A DNA stretch of 37,556 nucleotides from an uncultured Acidobacteriota bacterium (GCA_903916735.1 CAIWXX010000081.1:1-37556), one strand, 5' to 3'. Positions 27,058 to 35,507 are shown, numbered from the stretch's first letter. Made by a program: numbers and translations. The notes: generated by a model from the letters alone, not told the origin.

Positions 27058-29441
27058 GAATCAAGAATCTCCCGGACAGCCTGAGAGAGACCTGACGGGG
27101 TGAATGGTTTCTCAAGAAAGGCGAGTCCGGTTTCGAAAATACCCTGATGCGGAATGGCGTCGTCTGTGTAACCCGATATGAAAAGCACTTTCGTTTGCGG
27201 GTGCAGATTCCGGATTTTTTCGGCCACCTCCCGCCCGCCCATCCCCGGCATGATCATATCCGCTATCAGCAGGTGAAGGCGCGGCATGTCCTGCGCTCGC
27301 GAAATGGCATCGGGGCCATCACAGGCTTCGCAGACCGTGTAACCGGCCTCTGTGAGCGTCCTGATGACGACCCGCCGGATGAATCCCTCATCCTCCACCA
27401 CAAGTATGCTCTCACTGCCCCGGGCTTGGATCGTGCGCCGGTCATCGGTGTTTCTCTCCGTGGGATCTTCTCTGACGCTCGGCAGATATATCTTAAAAGT
27501 TGTGCCGACGCCGACTTCACTATCAACATATATGTGCCCGCCGCTCTGACGTACAATCCCGTAAACGGTCGATAGCCCGAGACCGGTTCCTTTGCCTTCC
27601 TCCTTTGTCGTAAAAAACGGCTCAAAAATATTGGGGAGAACCTCTGAACCGATGCCACACCCCGTATCGCCCACTGACAACATGACGTACTCGCCGGGAG
27701 GCGCCTGATGCGTCCGGCTTTTATCCTGAATTTTATCGACGTGCACGGTCTCTGTTTCGATCGACAACGGCCCGCCGTCCGGCATCGCGTCTCTGGCGTT
27801 GACCGCCAGGTTCATCAACACCTGCTCCATCTGCGCCTGGTCCGCAATAAAGTGACTCGCATGGGCTCCCAGCCGAGTCACAAGCTGGATGTTCTCCCCA
27901 ATCATACGGCTGAGCATTTTCACATTATCGGCGACGATGACGTTCAGGTCCAGGAGTTTCGGCTTGTACATCTGCCGGCGGCTGAAGGCGAGGAGTTGAC
28001 GGGTGAGCGCTGAAGCACACGTTGCAGCTTTCCTGATTTCCTGCGCCATCGAAAGTTGCTCGTCCTGCAACTCGGCTTCGAGTAGTTCCGCGTAACCGAG
28101 GACGGCGGTGAGAAGGTTGTTAAAGTCGTGGGCGATGCCGCCGGCAAGGAGCCCAACGGCTTCCATTTTCTGCGCATGGTGATACTGGTCCGCGATGGCC
28201 TGCCGTTGAGTGATGTCCTCGGCGATAACCTCGTACCCCTCGAAATGGCCGGCCGAATCTTCCATGGCCTGACCGCTGAGGGAAATCTTCAGGAGATTTC
28301 CATTCTTCTGCCGCCATTCAACATGAACATTTTCAAACTTGCCCTGTTCCCGCTCCAGTTTCCGAAATCGATCTCGGTCGGATGTATTGCCATAAAGCAT
28401 CGCCGGTTCAACCGCGGCCAATTCGTCTTCGGAGTCATAGCCGAGCATGGATGCGAGTGCATGGTTGGCGGCGGATATCCGCCCATCCGGAGTTATGTGG
28501 CATATGCCGCATGCGGCATTTTGAGCGATCGAGCGGTACCGCGCCTCTGCCGTACGCCGCTCATCCTCGGCGCTCCGGCGATCCGATGTTTGCATGCCTG
28601 CAGCAATCAGCCCTCGAATACCTCCTGAAGGATATCGCAGGAATGATGTCTGCCACTCAACCACGATCTCTCTTCCGTCACCGGCACGGATCGAGCTCAA
28701 TTCACCGGTCGCCGGCATCAAGTTCAAACTCCCTTTTCCAAAAGCTGCCGCCTTCCCGTTCTTACCGGATTGCTCGCAAAAAATTTCAAGCCACCGCCGT
28801 CCTCGCACCTCCTTAAGTTTATGCCCCGTGAGCTCTTCCAAGCGGGAATTGTAACGCACGATGTGCCCCGTTTCATCCAGTTCGATGATGATTCCCGGCA
28901 TGATCCCGAAAAGGCAATCCACTGTTTCTCGTTGATAAGCCAAGTCGCCCTCAAGCACCTCCCGCCAATCACGTGCCTCATGTTCCCGGATGATTCTTGC
29001 AACCGCTTGCATGAGCGCTCGGGAGTTGCCCAGGGGAACAAACTCAACCATTCCCGTGAGAAGAGATTCGATTGATGTGAGATTCGTCTCGCCTCGGTCG
29101 ATGAAGATAATAGGGGTGTTGGATTGCGTCGCGAGAATCACATCCGCGACGGTGTCAGGCAGCAATTCCCCCTCTCGCAGAATCATAATCAGCAGATCAT
29201 AGTTCTCACTATCGAGCCTGTTCTTGAGCTCGTCATAACTGATGACCACATCGAATTGACATACGCGCCCTGAGCTGAGAAGTATCGTGTGGATTTCCTC
29301 GGATGTCTGATCCATGTCTCCATAAAAAAGTATATTGATTGAGGGCTGGCTAAACTGCACGCCGGGAAATGGAGCCGACTTATGATCGTGCGGTTGAACG
29401 TCTCCTGCGTTTTTTGCGGCGGAGTTCCTTTTGGTTTCCAT
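27054..29441 (-). CDS. Hybrid histidine kinase with degenerate N-terminal receiver
   Basis: This 795-residue soluble kinase starts at METKRNSAAK, preceded by a GGGGAT tract; longer in-frame starts exist but pass through the hairpin region. Residues about 34-155 look like a receiver fold (SINILFYGDMD, YDLLIMILREGELLPD) in which the phosphoacceptor Asp position is Ile87 and the usual Lys is missing. Then come two PAS domains (about 170-285 and 300-412), HisKA with His438 in GGIAHDFNN, HATPase ([36 protein letters not shown]), and a functional-looking C-terminal receiver with Asp728 in IADMIMPGMGG. It is first in the leftward run and overlaps the next kinase by 4 bases. Confidence 0.92.
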   Translation of the reverse strand: METKRNSAAKNAGDVQPHDHKSAPFPGVQFSQPSINILFYGDMDQTSEEIHTILLSSGRVCQFDVVISYDELKNRLDSENYDLLIMILREGELLPDTVADVILATQSNTPIIFIDRGETNLTSIESLLTGMVEFVPLGNSRALMQAVARIIREHEARDWREVLEGDLAYQRETVDCLFGIMPGIIIELDETGHIVRYNSRLEELTGHKLKEVRGRRWLEIFCEQSGKNGKAAAFGKGSLNLMPATGELSSIRAGDGREIVVEWQTSFLRYPSGGIRGLIAAGMQTSDRRSAEDERRTAEARYRSIAQNAACGICHITPDGRISAANHALASMLGYDSEDELAAVEPAMLYGNTSDRDRFRKLEREQGKFENVHVEWRQKNGNLLKISLSGQAMEDSAGHFEGYEVIAEDITQRQAIADQYHHAQKMEAVGLLAGGIAHDFNNLLTAVLGYAELLEAELQDEQLSMAQEIRKAATCASALTRQLLAFSRRQMYKPKLLDLNVIVADNVKMLSRMIGENIQLVTRLGAHASHFIADQAQMEQVLMNLAVNARDAMPDGGPLSIETETVHVDKIQDKSRTHQAPPGEYVMLSVGDTGCGIGSEVLPNIFEPFFTTKEEGKGTGLGLSTVYGIVRQSGGHIYVDSEVGVGTTFKIYLPSVREDPTERNTDDRRTIQARGSESILVVEDEGFIRRVVIRTLTEAGYTVCEACDGPDAISRAQDMPRLHLLIADMIMPGMGGREVAEKIRNLHPQTKVLFISGYTDDAIPHQGIFETGLAFLEKPFTPSGLSQAVREILDS

Positions 29442-29455
29442 GGTATCCCCACTGA

Positions 29456-29481
29456 AAATGTAGATCGATGGATCTATATTT
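29456..29481. promoter_or_regulatory. Hairpin or operator just upstream of the leftward kinase run
   Basis: AAATGTAGATC and GATCTATATTT form an 11-bp inverted repeat (one wobble pair) around a GATG loop, 15-40 nt before the ATG at 29441. It could be an operator for a dimeric repressor or a leader RNA hairpin that influences translation of the first kinase. Confidence 0.45.
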
Positions 29482-29591
29482 ACCATCAGGACGAATACAT
29501 ACGCGTGACTCCGTATTCGGCATAGGGTCATTTCCCCTAACCTGACGGAGCCGGAACCTAAAACTGTGGCCACGCCACCCGCGACTCCGGA

Positions 29592-29703
29592 CCTCTCAGG
29601 AATGCAGGAACGGATTTATTTTGACCGGCGGTGGTTTCATACGCCATTCCTGCATTCCATTTTCCTGGCTTCCTGAGAGGAATTCACGATTATGCCCTGT
29701 CAC
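29592..29703 (+). repeat. Hairpin repeat family, copy A
   Basis: The 19-nt left arm CCTCTCAGGAATGCAGGAA (29592-29610) pairs with TTCCTGCAT (29647-29655) and, across a 15-nt bulge, TCCTGAGAGG (29671-29680). A flank through GCCCTGTCAC (29694-29703) is also conserved in copy B at 31136-31250, which has the same orientation. Other shared blocks are GCGGTGGTTTCATA and CCTGGCTTCCTGAGAGGAAT. It resembles a small non-coding palindromic element; no transposase is present. Confidence 0.85.
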
Positions 29704-29775
29704 CTGAGCACCGTAGCGACGCAGGCGACGAAGCAGATGCGCCATTCTCGCGGGATCTGAGCGGAGTATGGTCCC

Positions 29776-29804
29776 TTGACCGTCTATTTCCGCCCCCCTA
29801 TACT
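29776..29804 (+). promoter_or_regulatory. Sigma70-type promoter for the response regulator pair
   Basis: TTGACC (29776-29781) and TATACT (29799-29804) are separated by 17 nt, each matching 5 of 6 consensus positions. Predicted start near 29811 gives a leader of about 155 nt before the ATG at 29966. Confidence 0.65.
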
Positions 29805-29965
29805 CTAGGAATGCATTCTGTTGTCGAGGCATTGTGTGCGGAGGCTGGGACGATCCAAGGGCAGCGATTTTGTAGAGTGGAAGCAGGGATTTTCAATATA
29901 CATAGGTGTCATCGCTATTCTCCGATGCGCAACCGGCACTTGAAGGCACAGTTTGGAGGAAGATC

Positions 29966-30349
29966 ATGGAAAAAACCGTTTTCGTCGTGGATGATGAGCA
30001 GGCCGTTCGGAAGGTGCTGACAAAGGCATTTGAAAGGGCCGGCTACAGTGTGGAAAATGCAGAGGACGCCGAGACAGCTCTGGCTATGCTTGAGAGCAAG
30101 ACGTACCATGTTTTCTTTATTGATATGAAGCTTCCTGGAATGGACGGCATGGAACTGGCTCACCACATTCGCGAGAAGAACCCTTTCGTGTGTCTCTTTG
30201 CGATGACGGGCTATTCGGCGCTGTTTGAGCTGGCGACATGCCGGGAGGCCGGATTCGATGACTATTTCACGAAGCCGCTGGATATTCCAGGCGTTATTAA
30301 GGCAACAGGCGAGGCTTTCAACAAAGTCGCTCGCTGGCTCAAACTATAA
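29966..30349 (+). CDS. Single-domain CheY-like response regulator
   Basis: This 127-residue receiver domain has Asp9/Asp10, phosphoacceptor Asp53 in FFIDMKLPGMDG, and Lys in YFTKPLDIP. The ATG at 29966 follows GGAGGA by 5 nt. The frame extends upstream but without a site. It has no output domain, so it works by protein contact or as a phosphorelay intermediate. It is 66 bp before the NarL-type regulator and shares its direction and promoter. The partner kinase is not certain; any of the kinases lacking a linked receiver is possible. Confidence 0.93.
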   Translation: MEKTVFVVDDEQAVRKVLTKAFERAGYSVENAEDAETALAMLESKTYHVFFIDMKLPGMDGMELAHHIREKNPFVCLFAMTGYSALFELATCREAGFDDYFTKPLDIPGVIKATGEAFNKVARWLKL

Positions 30350-30415
30350 CCACAGTGTCATTCAATTTATGCGGCTGAGTGCTCTCCGCGAGAGCGGTAA
30401 CATGATGCAGTATCG

Positions 30416-31084
30416 ATGTCGAGCTTCATGACCATCACAGTCGCCCTTGCCGAAGACCACGCAATTGTCAGGCACGGAATTCGCGTCCTCCTGGAAGCGC
30501 AGCCGGACATTCACGTGGTTGGCGAGGCGAGCAATGGAGTAGAGCTGCATGAACTTGTCGCCCAACTCAAACCACAGATCGCCATCGTGGACATCTCAAT
30601 GCCCGGAATGAACGGCCTTGATGCCATTCCGATCTTGAGGCGGGAGACACCCGAGACACAAATCATCATTCTCTCGATGCATTCCGACGAATCCTACGTC
30701 CATCAGGCTCTCGTGCGCGGAGCCATGGGATATGTTCTCAAGGGAGCGGGGTTTTCATCCCTCATAGAGGCTATCCGGAGTGTCGTCGCCGGCGACCGCT
30801 ACTTGTGCCCCCCTCTCACTGAAACCATCATCAACGACTATCTGCAGAAGTCACAGCCGGCGCCTGTCAACTCGGGTGTTCCATTGACTCCTCGCGAACG
30901 CGAAGTGTTGAAGTTCGCAGCCGATGGGCTTCTGAACAAGCAGATCGCGGCCCGGCTTTCGATCAGTCCCAGAACAGTGGAAATTCACCGGGCTCGGCTG
31001 ATGAAAAAACTGCGGCTCGATTCTCAGACGGGGCTCGTGAAGTACGCGATCCGCCAGGGGATCACCAAGTCGGATAAACCCTGA
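30416..31084 (+). CDS. NarL/FixJ-family response regulator
   Basis: This 222-residue DNA-binding regulator has a receiver domain (about 6-125) with phosphoacceptor Asp59 in AIVDISMPGMNG. The LuxR-type helix-turn-helix (about 155-215) contains LTPREREVLKFAADG and LNKQIAARLSISPRTVEIHR. The ribosome-binding site is weak, and ATG codons at 30416 and 30428 are both possible. The HisKA_3 sensor kinase at 31292-34153 converges on it, and HisKA_3 kinases normally pair with NarL-type regulators, so these two are the likely two-component system. A dispersed repeat begins exactly at its stop codon. Confidence 0.95.
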   Translation: MSSFMTITVALAEDHAIVRHGIRVLLEAQPDIHVVGEASNGVELHELVAQLKPQIAIVDISMPGMNGLDAIPILRRETPETQIIILSMHSDESYVHQALVRGAMGYVLKGAGFSSLIEAIRSVVAGDRYLCPPLTETIINDYLQKSQPAPVNSGVPLTPREREVLKFAADGLLNKQIAARLSISPRTVEIHRARLMKKLRLDSQTGLVKYAIRQGITKSDKP

Positions 31085-31137
31085 CGCAGCATAGCCACAA
31101 CCAAACAAGCCGGCTTCGACAACCATCGTCCCGAACC
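31082..31137 (+). repeat. Post-stop dispersed repeat, copy 2
   Basis: It starts at the TGA of the NarL-type regulator and matches copy 1 (15736-15792) along its length with one gap. It runs directly into hairpin repeat copy B, suggesting a composite element or nested insertion. Confidence 0.65.
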
Positions 31138-31250
31138 TCTCAGGAATGCAGGAACAAATCTTTATGTCGAACAGCGGTGGTTTCATAAACCATTCCTGCA
31201 TTCCTCCATTCCTGGCTTCCTGAGAGGAATTTGCGATGTTGCCCTGTCAC
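31136..31250 (+). repeat. Hairpin repeat family, copy B
   Basis: It has the same 19-nt left arm as copy A (31136-31154), with right arms TTCCTGCAT (31193-31201) and TCCTGAGAGG (31218-31227) separated by a 16-nt bulge, and ends at the conserved GCCCTGTCAC (31241-31250). The loop has diverged from copy A while both arms are unchanged. It lies between convergent genes and could act as a transcript end. Confidence 0.85.
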
Positions 31251-31291
31251 AACTGTTGCCATTTCATCCACAAATTTCGAACACTTAATCA

Positions 31292-34153
31292 TCACTTGAC
31301 CATGAGATCATCGCCGCCATGTGCCGCGGACTCGCGCGATGTGAGAGGCAGATGAATGACGATGTTTGTTCCGCATCCTGGAGCGGACTTGATGGTCATA
31401 CGGCCGTTGAGGAGTGAGACCCGATCTTCCATCCCGGAGAGCCCTGATCCATGCATTCTTGAATCCGACGCATCGAATCCGGCTCCATTGTCCTCGATTG
31501 AGATAAGAAGTCTCTGCTCTGATGCCGAACAACGGACGGAAGCTTGATCGACACCGGCGTACCTTACGATGTTGGTCAGCGCCTCCTGCACGATTCTGTA
31601 GGCGGCCGTCTCGACGTCGGGATCGAACCTTCGGTTCAAGCCGTCATGTTGAAAATCGGCAATCAGATTCATATGGATTTCGCACCTGCGGATCAGCCAG
31701 AGAAGCGCCGGGAGCAGTCCAAGATCATCGAGCATGGTCGGCCGCAGGTTCAGGGAGATATCCCTGATGGCGCCGGACATCTCGCGGACAAGCGCCATGG
31801 CCCTCTCGATGTGTGGGTTCTCCATGCCTTTCATAGAGAGGGTGCCGGCCTCGATACTGACTTGAAGGGCAGTCAGCGTCTGCCCGATTTCATCATGGAG
31901 CTCGCGCGCGAACCGACGCTTTTCTTCTTCTTGCACAGTCATGAGCCGCCTTGACAAAGCGCGATATTTTTCTTCGCTGTGTTGCAATGCGTCGGTTGCT
32001 GTTTCGCGTTCATATTCCAATCGCTTGCGCTCAGTGAAATCCGACAACATGCCGCGAGCCTCTATGAATATTCCATTTTTAATAATAGGTTCACTGCTGG
32101 TCCTGACCCACTTCGGCTCGTCCGATTTCGAGATAACCCTGAATTCACTTTCTTTGACGACTCCGCTCTTGAGCTCACTGAACCTTCCTGAAATTCGTTC
32201 GGCGTCATCGGAGTGGATGAGGGTGATGAAACTTTTTCCAATCAGACTTTCAGGAGAGATGTCGAGAATTTTTTCAATGGCAGGGCTGATATACGTGATG
32301 ATCCCATCCGCATCGATTGTGAATATGACATCATTAATGGTCTCGACCAGCCCGCGGTATTTGTTCTCGCTCTCCTGGAGGGCTTCCTCCAGCAGCGCAT
32401 GTGCCGTGATGTCGATGCATGCGCCGGTCATACGAACAACGCGTCCCTGAGCGTCTCTGATGGCCCGCCCGGCATCATGCCACCAGACATAATCCTGCTT
32501 CTTCGTTCGGATCCGATAAGCCATTTCGTAGGGTGTGCCCATGTCGATGTTAGTGCTGAACTCATGCAGGACTTTTTGCCTGTCATCGGAGTGGATGCTT
32601 GCTTCCCAGGCATCGAACGTCCTCGGGAATTCACCTGAGTTGTAACCGAGCAGAGTATCGACGGTGTCCGTCCATTCCACAATTCCAGAGGAAATGTCCC
32701 ATTCCCACAAGGTGACCTTTCCTGCAATCAGAGCATCGTTCAGCAATTTTGAAATGTTCGCGATCTGCTCCTGTGAGCGTTTTCTCCGGGTGATGTCCGT
32801 GAACATAGCGAAGGATCCTGCGAATTCGTTATGACTGTCCAGGATTTGGGTTGATGAAACAAGCAACCATCGTTCGCTCCCATCCTTGTGCCGTAATTTC
32901 CGCTCGTACGGCACACTCGAAAATTTTCCATGGGGGTCCATTCTGGTTAAGAAATCCAATTGCTGGTCCTCAAACATGAAAGCCGTCGCCGGCCGGCCCA
33001 TAATTTCGGCCACGGTGTAACCCAGCATTTCAGCCATGGTTCTGTTCACGAACGTCGTCCGGCACTGCTGGTCTATCTCCCAAATCCCTTCCGTAGCCGT
33101 CTCGACGATGCGTCGGAATCGTTCTTCGCTCGCCCGGAGATCGGCGTTGGCCAGGGCGTAGTGGAACTCCAGGTCCCTCCGCATGAGATGGGCCTCCAGA
33201 GCCCCAAAAGAGAGCAGGAGCGCCGACATGCATATGAATATGAGCCAGCCGGTTCGTCTGATGGGGCCTTGGATCTCTTCGAGATCCTGCTTGCAGACCA
33301 GAAACCACCCCGTTCCCGGCACGGCACATGAGGCGGCAAGGACCCGGACGCCTCGGTCATCGATGCCGTCGTAAATTCCTTCGTGACTGAGGACTGCCTG
33401 CACTTCCACATGCTCTCTCCGGCTCATCGGGATCTGAAAAATGAGCGCTCTTTTCGTGCCGCCCCTTGGATCGTTCAGGAACACGACGCTATCTCCATCG
33501 CGCCTGATGAGAAGGCTTTCGACCGTCAGATTGGCTTTGGGCCGGGATAGGACGGGATCATAGAGATTCGGCCCAACATCGACACAGAGCTCAATGACGC
33601 CAGCCGGCTTTCCATCATGAACGCGATCCAGTATCGGAACAAATAGATCGATGTGCGGCTGAGCGATCACTAGCCCGGGGACCGCATCCGATATGACGAT
33701 TTCGCCGGTCTTCAGTGAACGCATGAATTCCGCCGAGAATGTTCGAGCCGGATAAGGCGGCTTCCATGTAGTCAGCTTCAATGAGGGAGATGCATCATAG
33801 AGATGGGCCGCCTGGTATCCTTCGTTCCGGCAAAAAGCGATCATCCAAGAATGAATTTCCTCCTCCAGCTCGACCGGACCGGATCGGCGAAGATACTCGA
33901 TGATCCGCTGCGTTAGGATTGTGTTGGCCCTGATAGAGCCGGCATCTCCTATTTTCTCATTGCGCCAATAGCTGATTTCCTTGGCTGTCAGGCGGGAGAT
34001 GGCCTGGAGGGATTCCTCCGTGTCACATCGTATCCGATTCCTTTGATTGATATAGTAAGCGTGCCCGATGACTCCGATTGCCGTGCAGAACACAAGAAAA
34101 ATAATCAACTGTGACCAATGCGCGTAGGGTTTTGGAATTTTGCTTATTTCCAT
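31292..34153 (-). CDS. Membrane sensor histidine kinase (HisKA_3) with Cache-like sensor and three PAS domains
   Basis: This 953-residue inner-membrane kinase has membrane helices at about 15-35 and 305-325 enclosing a Cache-like periplasmic sensor. Three PAS/PAC units follow (about 345-465, 475-595 and 605-725), including LGYTVAEIMGRPATAF and WWHDAGRAIRDAQGRVVRM. HisKA_3 has His753 in ARELHDEIGQTL, and the C-terminal ATPase domain has EALTNIVRYAG, EDNGAGFD and GSGLSGMEDRV. This NarX/DegS-type core fits the convergent NarL-type regulator at 30416-31084. GAGGTGG about 6 nt before the ATG supports the start. The sensor is clearly paralogous to that of the kinase at 24904-27057, for example the shared segments around RR-x-GD and the PWFLVCK/GWFLVCK motif. 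Confidence 0.94.
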   Translation of the reverse strand: MEISKIPKPYAHWSQLIIFLVFCTAIGVIGHAYYINQRNRIRCDTEESLQAISRLTAKEISYWRNEKIGDAGSIRANTILTQRIIEYLRRSGPVELEEEIHSWMIAFCRNEGYQAAHLYDASPSLKLTTWKPPYPARTFSAEFMRSLKTGEIVISDAVPGLVIAQPHIDLFVPILDRVHDGKPAGVIELCVDVGPNLYDPVLSRPKANLTVESLLIRRDGDSVVFLNDPRGGTKRALIFQIPMSRREHVEVQAVLSHEGIYDGIDDRGVRVLAASCAVPGTGWFLVCKQDLEEIQGPIRRTGWLIFICMSALLLSFGALEAHLMRRDLEFHYALANADLRASEERFRRIVETATEGIWEIDQQCRTTFVNRTMAEMLGYTVAEIMGRPATAFMFEDQQLDFLTRMDPHGKFSSVPYERKLRHKDGSERWLLVSSTQILDSHNEFAGSFAMFTDITRRKRSQEQIANISKLLNDALIAGKVTLWEWDISSGIVEWTDTVDTLLGYNSGEFPRTFDAWEASIHSDDRQKVLHEFSTNIDMGTPYEMAYRIRTKKQDYVWWHDAGRAIRDAQGRVVRMTGACIDITAHALLEEALQESENKYRGLVETINDVIFTIDADGIITYISPAIEKILDISPESLIGKSFITLIHSDDAERISGRFSELKSGVVKESEFRVISKSDEPKWVRTSSEPIIKNGIFIEARGMLSDFTERKRLEYERETATDALQHSEEKYRALSRRLMTVQEEEKRRFARELHDEIGQTLTALQVSIEAGTLSMKGMENPHIERAMALVREMSGAIRDISLNLRPTMLDDLGLLPALLWLIRRCEIHMNLIADFQHDGLNRRFDPDVETAAYRIVQEALTNIVRYAGVDQASVRCSASEQRLLISIEDNGAGFDASDSRMHGSGLSGMEDRVSLLNGRMTIKSAPGCGTNIVIHLPLTSRESAAHGGDDLMVK

Positions 34154-34356
34154 GAGGCCACCTCTCCGGGAAGAGAGCCTGTAATCCTATTCAATCACCT
34201 ATCGCATGCCGGCCGCAACTGCAGCACTCTCACCCCTATCCGCGAGTAAGCACACACCTATTGCGACAAAATGGCTTCGGAGCCTCTGCGGCACGACCCT
34301 CGCGAGGATGCCGAGCCCTCCCCTCCGTATTTCAAGCATTCCGTGGTCGATGGTTT

Positions 34357-34381
34357 GGGAGGGCGAGGCTCCTGCCGAGCC
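34357..34381 (+). repeat. REP-like GC-rich palindromic element
   Basis: The core GGCGAGGCTCCTGCCGAGCC contains the stem GGCTC-CTGCC-GAGCC. Its spurious translations (EGEAPAEP in one frame, GGRGSCRA in another) are ones I recall as hallmarks of an abundant intergenic repeat in many environmental genomes. It is present once here. Confidence 0.5.
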
Positions 34382-34742
34382 GTCATGCCGGGTCTATCGA
34401 GACTACCTGATAGCTTGCCGCCATTCCTTATCCGCGGATTTCTATATCAAGGTACGGCAAAGTTGATCACCGCATATTATTGGCAAAATACTCCTGACAT
34501 GAAGCCAAGTAAAACCAATACTTTCACAAGCGACAACTGCTCGAAATCATATCCTTTTTACTTCGCCTTTCAATCACTAACGCCGACTATGCCGCAGCCG
34601 TGGATGTAATAGTATGATCCCGAATCTGAGTTCTGAGTCACAATCGAAAATTGAAATTGGAGCCCTGAAAGGGCGTACAGAGGACACCAGGTTCATCCCA
34701 CGACTCCGCCTTGAATGAAGGATTCACTGCGCTCGCAGACCA

Positions 34743-34788
34743 CGTGGACGTAGACGTGGGCGATCAGCGCATTTCGTCTACGTCTACG
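34743..34788. repeat. 14-bp hairpin with GACGTAGACG core
   Basis: CGTGGACGTAGACG pairs with CGTCTACGTCTACG (one G-T wobble) around an 18-nt loop. A related CGTAGACGTG palindrome lies at 35508-35567, so the two flank the CheD paralogue. No T-run follows, so it is not a standard terminator. Confidence 0.6.
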
Positions 34789-34867
34789 CTATATGCTCTG
34801 GAGGCTCTGATTATATGTTGGTAAGGATTGCGCGCAAAGTCGCACTCAGAATGACTGGATTCGGCGG

Positions 34868-35365
34868 TCAGTTTTCCCAATCTTCGCGTCTGATGGAATG
34901 AACCTTGAGCACGGCCACATGGCCTGTTTCAGGATCGAATAGAATTTTCCTCCCTTTCGATCCGCCGACATCCTCTGTGGCAATACTAATTCCGCGGCTG
35001 GAAAGCACCTTGCGTGCCATGGCGATATTGGCATGTCCTCGTCCATCGTTGGAATCGAGTGCTGCACCGCCAAAAATATGGGCCTCGAAATTTCCTTTCG
35101 GGGATTGACCTTTGATCAATAAGATCAGTGTCAGCACGGATACGTTGCCATATCTGCACGTCGCTTGTTTTGGATCGTATGTCGCCGGTTCTGTAAAGTG
35201 CGACATCCCTGCCGTGCGGTCGACTCGGTCCCAGATGCATACCACCACACCCCTGCCGACGACTGCCATCAATGGGTGATCATCCTTTACCAGTTTGATT
35301 TCGCCCTGGGAAACGACGATGGCATCACACTCGACTCCATTTTTTCTTCTCTCTATAGATGGCAT
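34868..35365 (-). CDS. Divergent CheD paralogue lacking catalytic Cys and Thr
   Basis: This 165-residue protein shows a CheD fold by alignment with the cheD product in this window. Shared features are GEIKLVKDDHP at the N-terminus, ARKVLSSRGISIATEDVGG, and the ETGHVAVLKVHSI tail. At the active site, the CheD Thr24/Cys30 positions are Met33 and Gly39, while the His is kept (His56 in AGMSHF). Cys43 lies four residues too late to substitute. Deamidase activity is therefore unlikely. A binding or regulatory role toward receptors or CheC/CheX-like proteins is inference. The ribosome-binding site is weak (GAAG). The gene stands between two hairpin repeats, 436 bp downstream of the MCP stop and in the same direction. 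Confidence 0.8.
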   Translation of the reverse strand: MPSIERRKNGVECDAIVVSQGEIKLVKDDHPLMAVVGRGVVVCIWDRVDRTAGMSHFTEPATYDPKQATCRYGNVSVLTLILLIKGQSPKGNFEAHIFGGAALDSNDGRGHANIAMARKVLSSRGISIATEDVGGSKGRKILFDPETGHVAVLKVHSIRREDWEN

Positions 35366-35507
35366 CGCGTCTTCAGATCCCAGCCCGAATGCAGCAGATT
35401 CTCCACCCCTATAATTTTCTCGTTCATTTTATCGGCACATGCCTGTGAAACACAAGGGATCACCCTCTCGACTCTCGCGGCAAGGTTGTCACAAACGCGG
35501 ACATAAT

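Larger units (their letters stand above)
29442..29965. other. Divergent control region between kinase run and response regulator pair
   Basis: This 524-bp gap separates the leftward chemosensory run from the rightward regulators. It holds the hairpin at 29456-29481, hairpin repeat copy A (29592-29703) and the rightward promoter (29776-29804). No gene is convincing. A leftward promoter for the kinase run must also be here but I could not identify one. Confidence 0.5.
34154..34867. other. Repeat-rich non-coding spacer
   Basis: These 714 bp have no credible gene. Content: a REP-like GC-rich element at 34357-34381, a small GCCCT-GAA-AGGGC hairpin at 34662-34674, and a 14-bp hairpin at 34743-34788. 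The first 200 bases show no further structure I can name. Confidence 0.5.

Noticed and set aside
29592-31250. Composite transposon carrying two response regulators
   Set aside because: The flanking repeats are real but there is no transposase and no visible target-site duplication, so only a repeat-bracketed cassette is claimed.
34206-34609. Two overlapping small rightward frames
   Set aside because: Both run through the REP-like element and have repeat-derived, low-information sequences.
35366-35427. 24-codon frame (MNEKIIGVENLL...) leading into the CheD paralogue
   Set aside because: Could be a leader peptide, but too short and without a clear ribosome-binding site.
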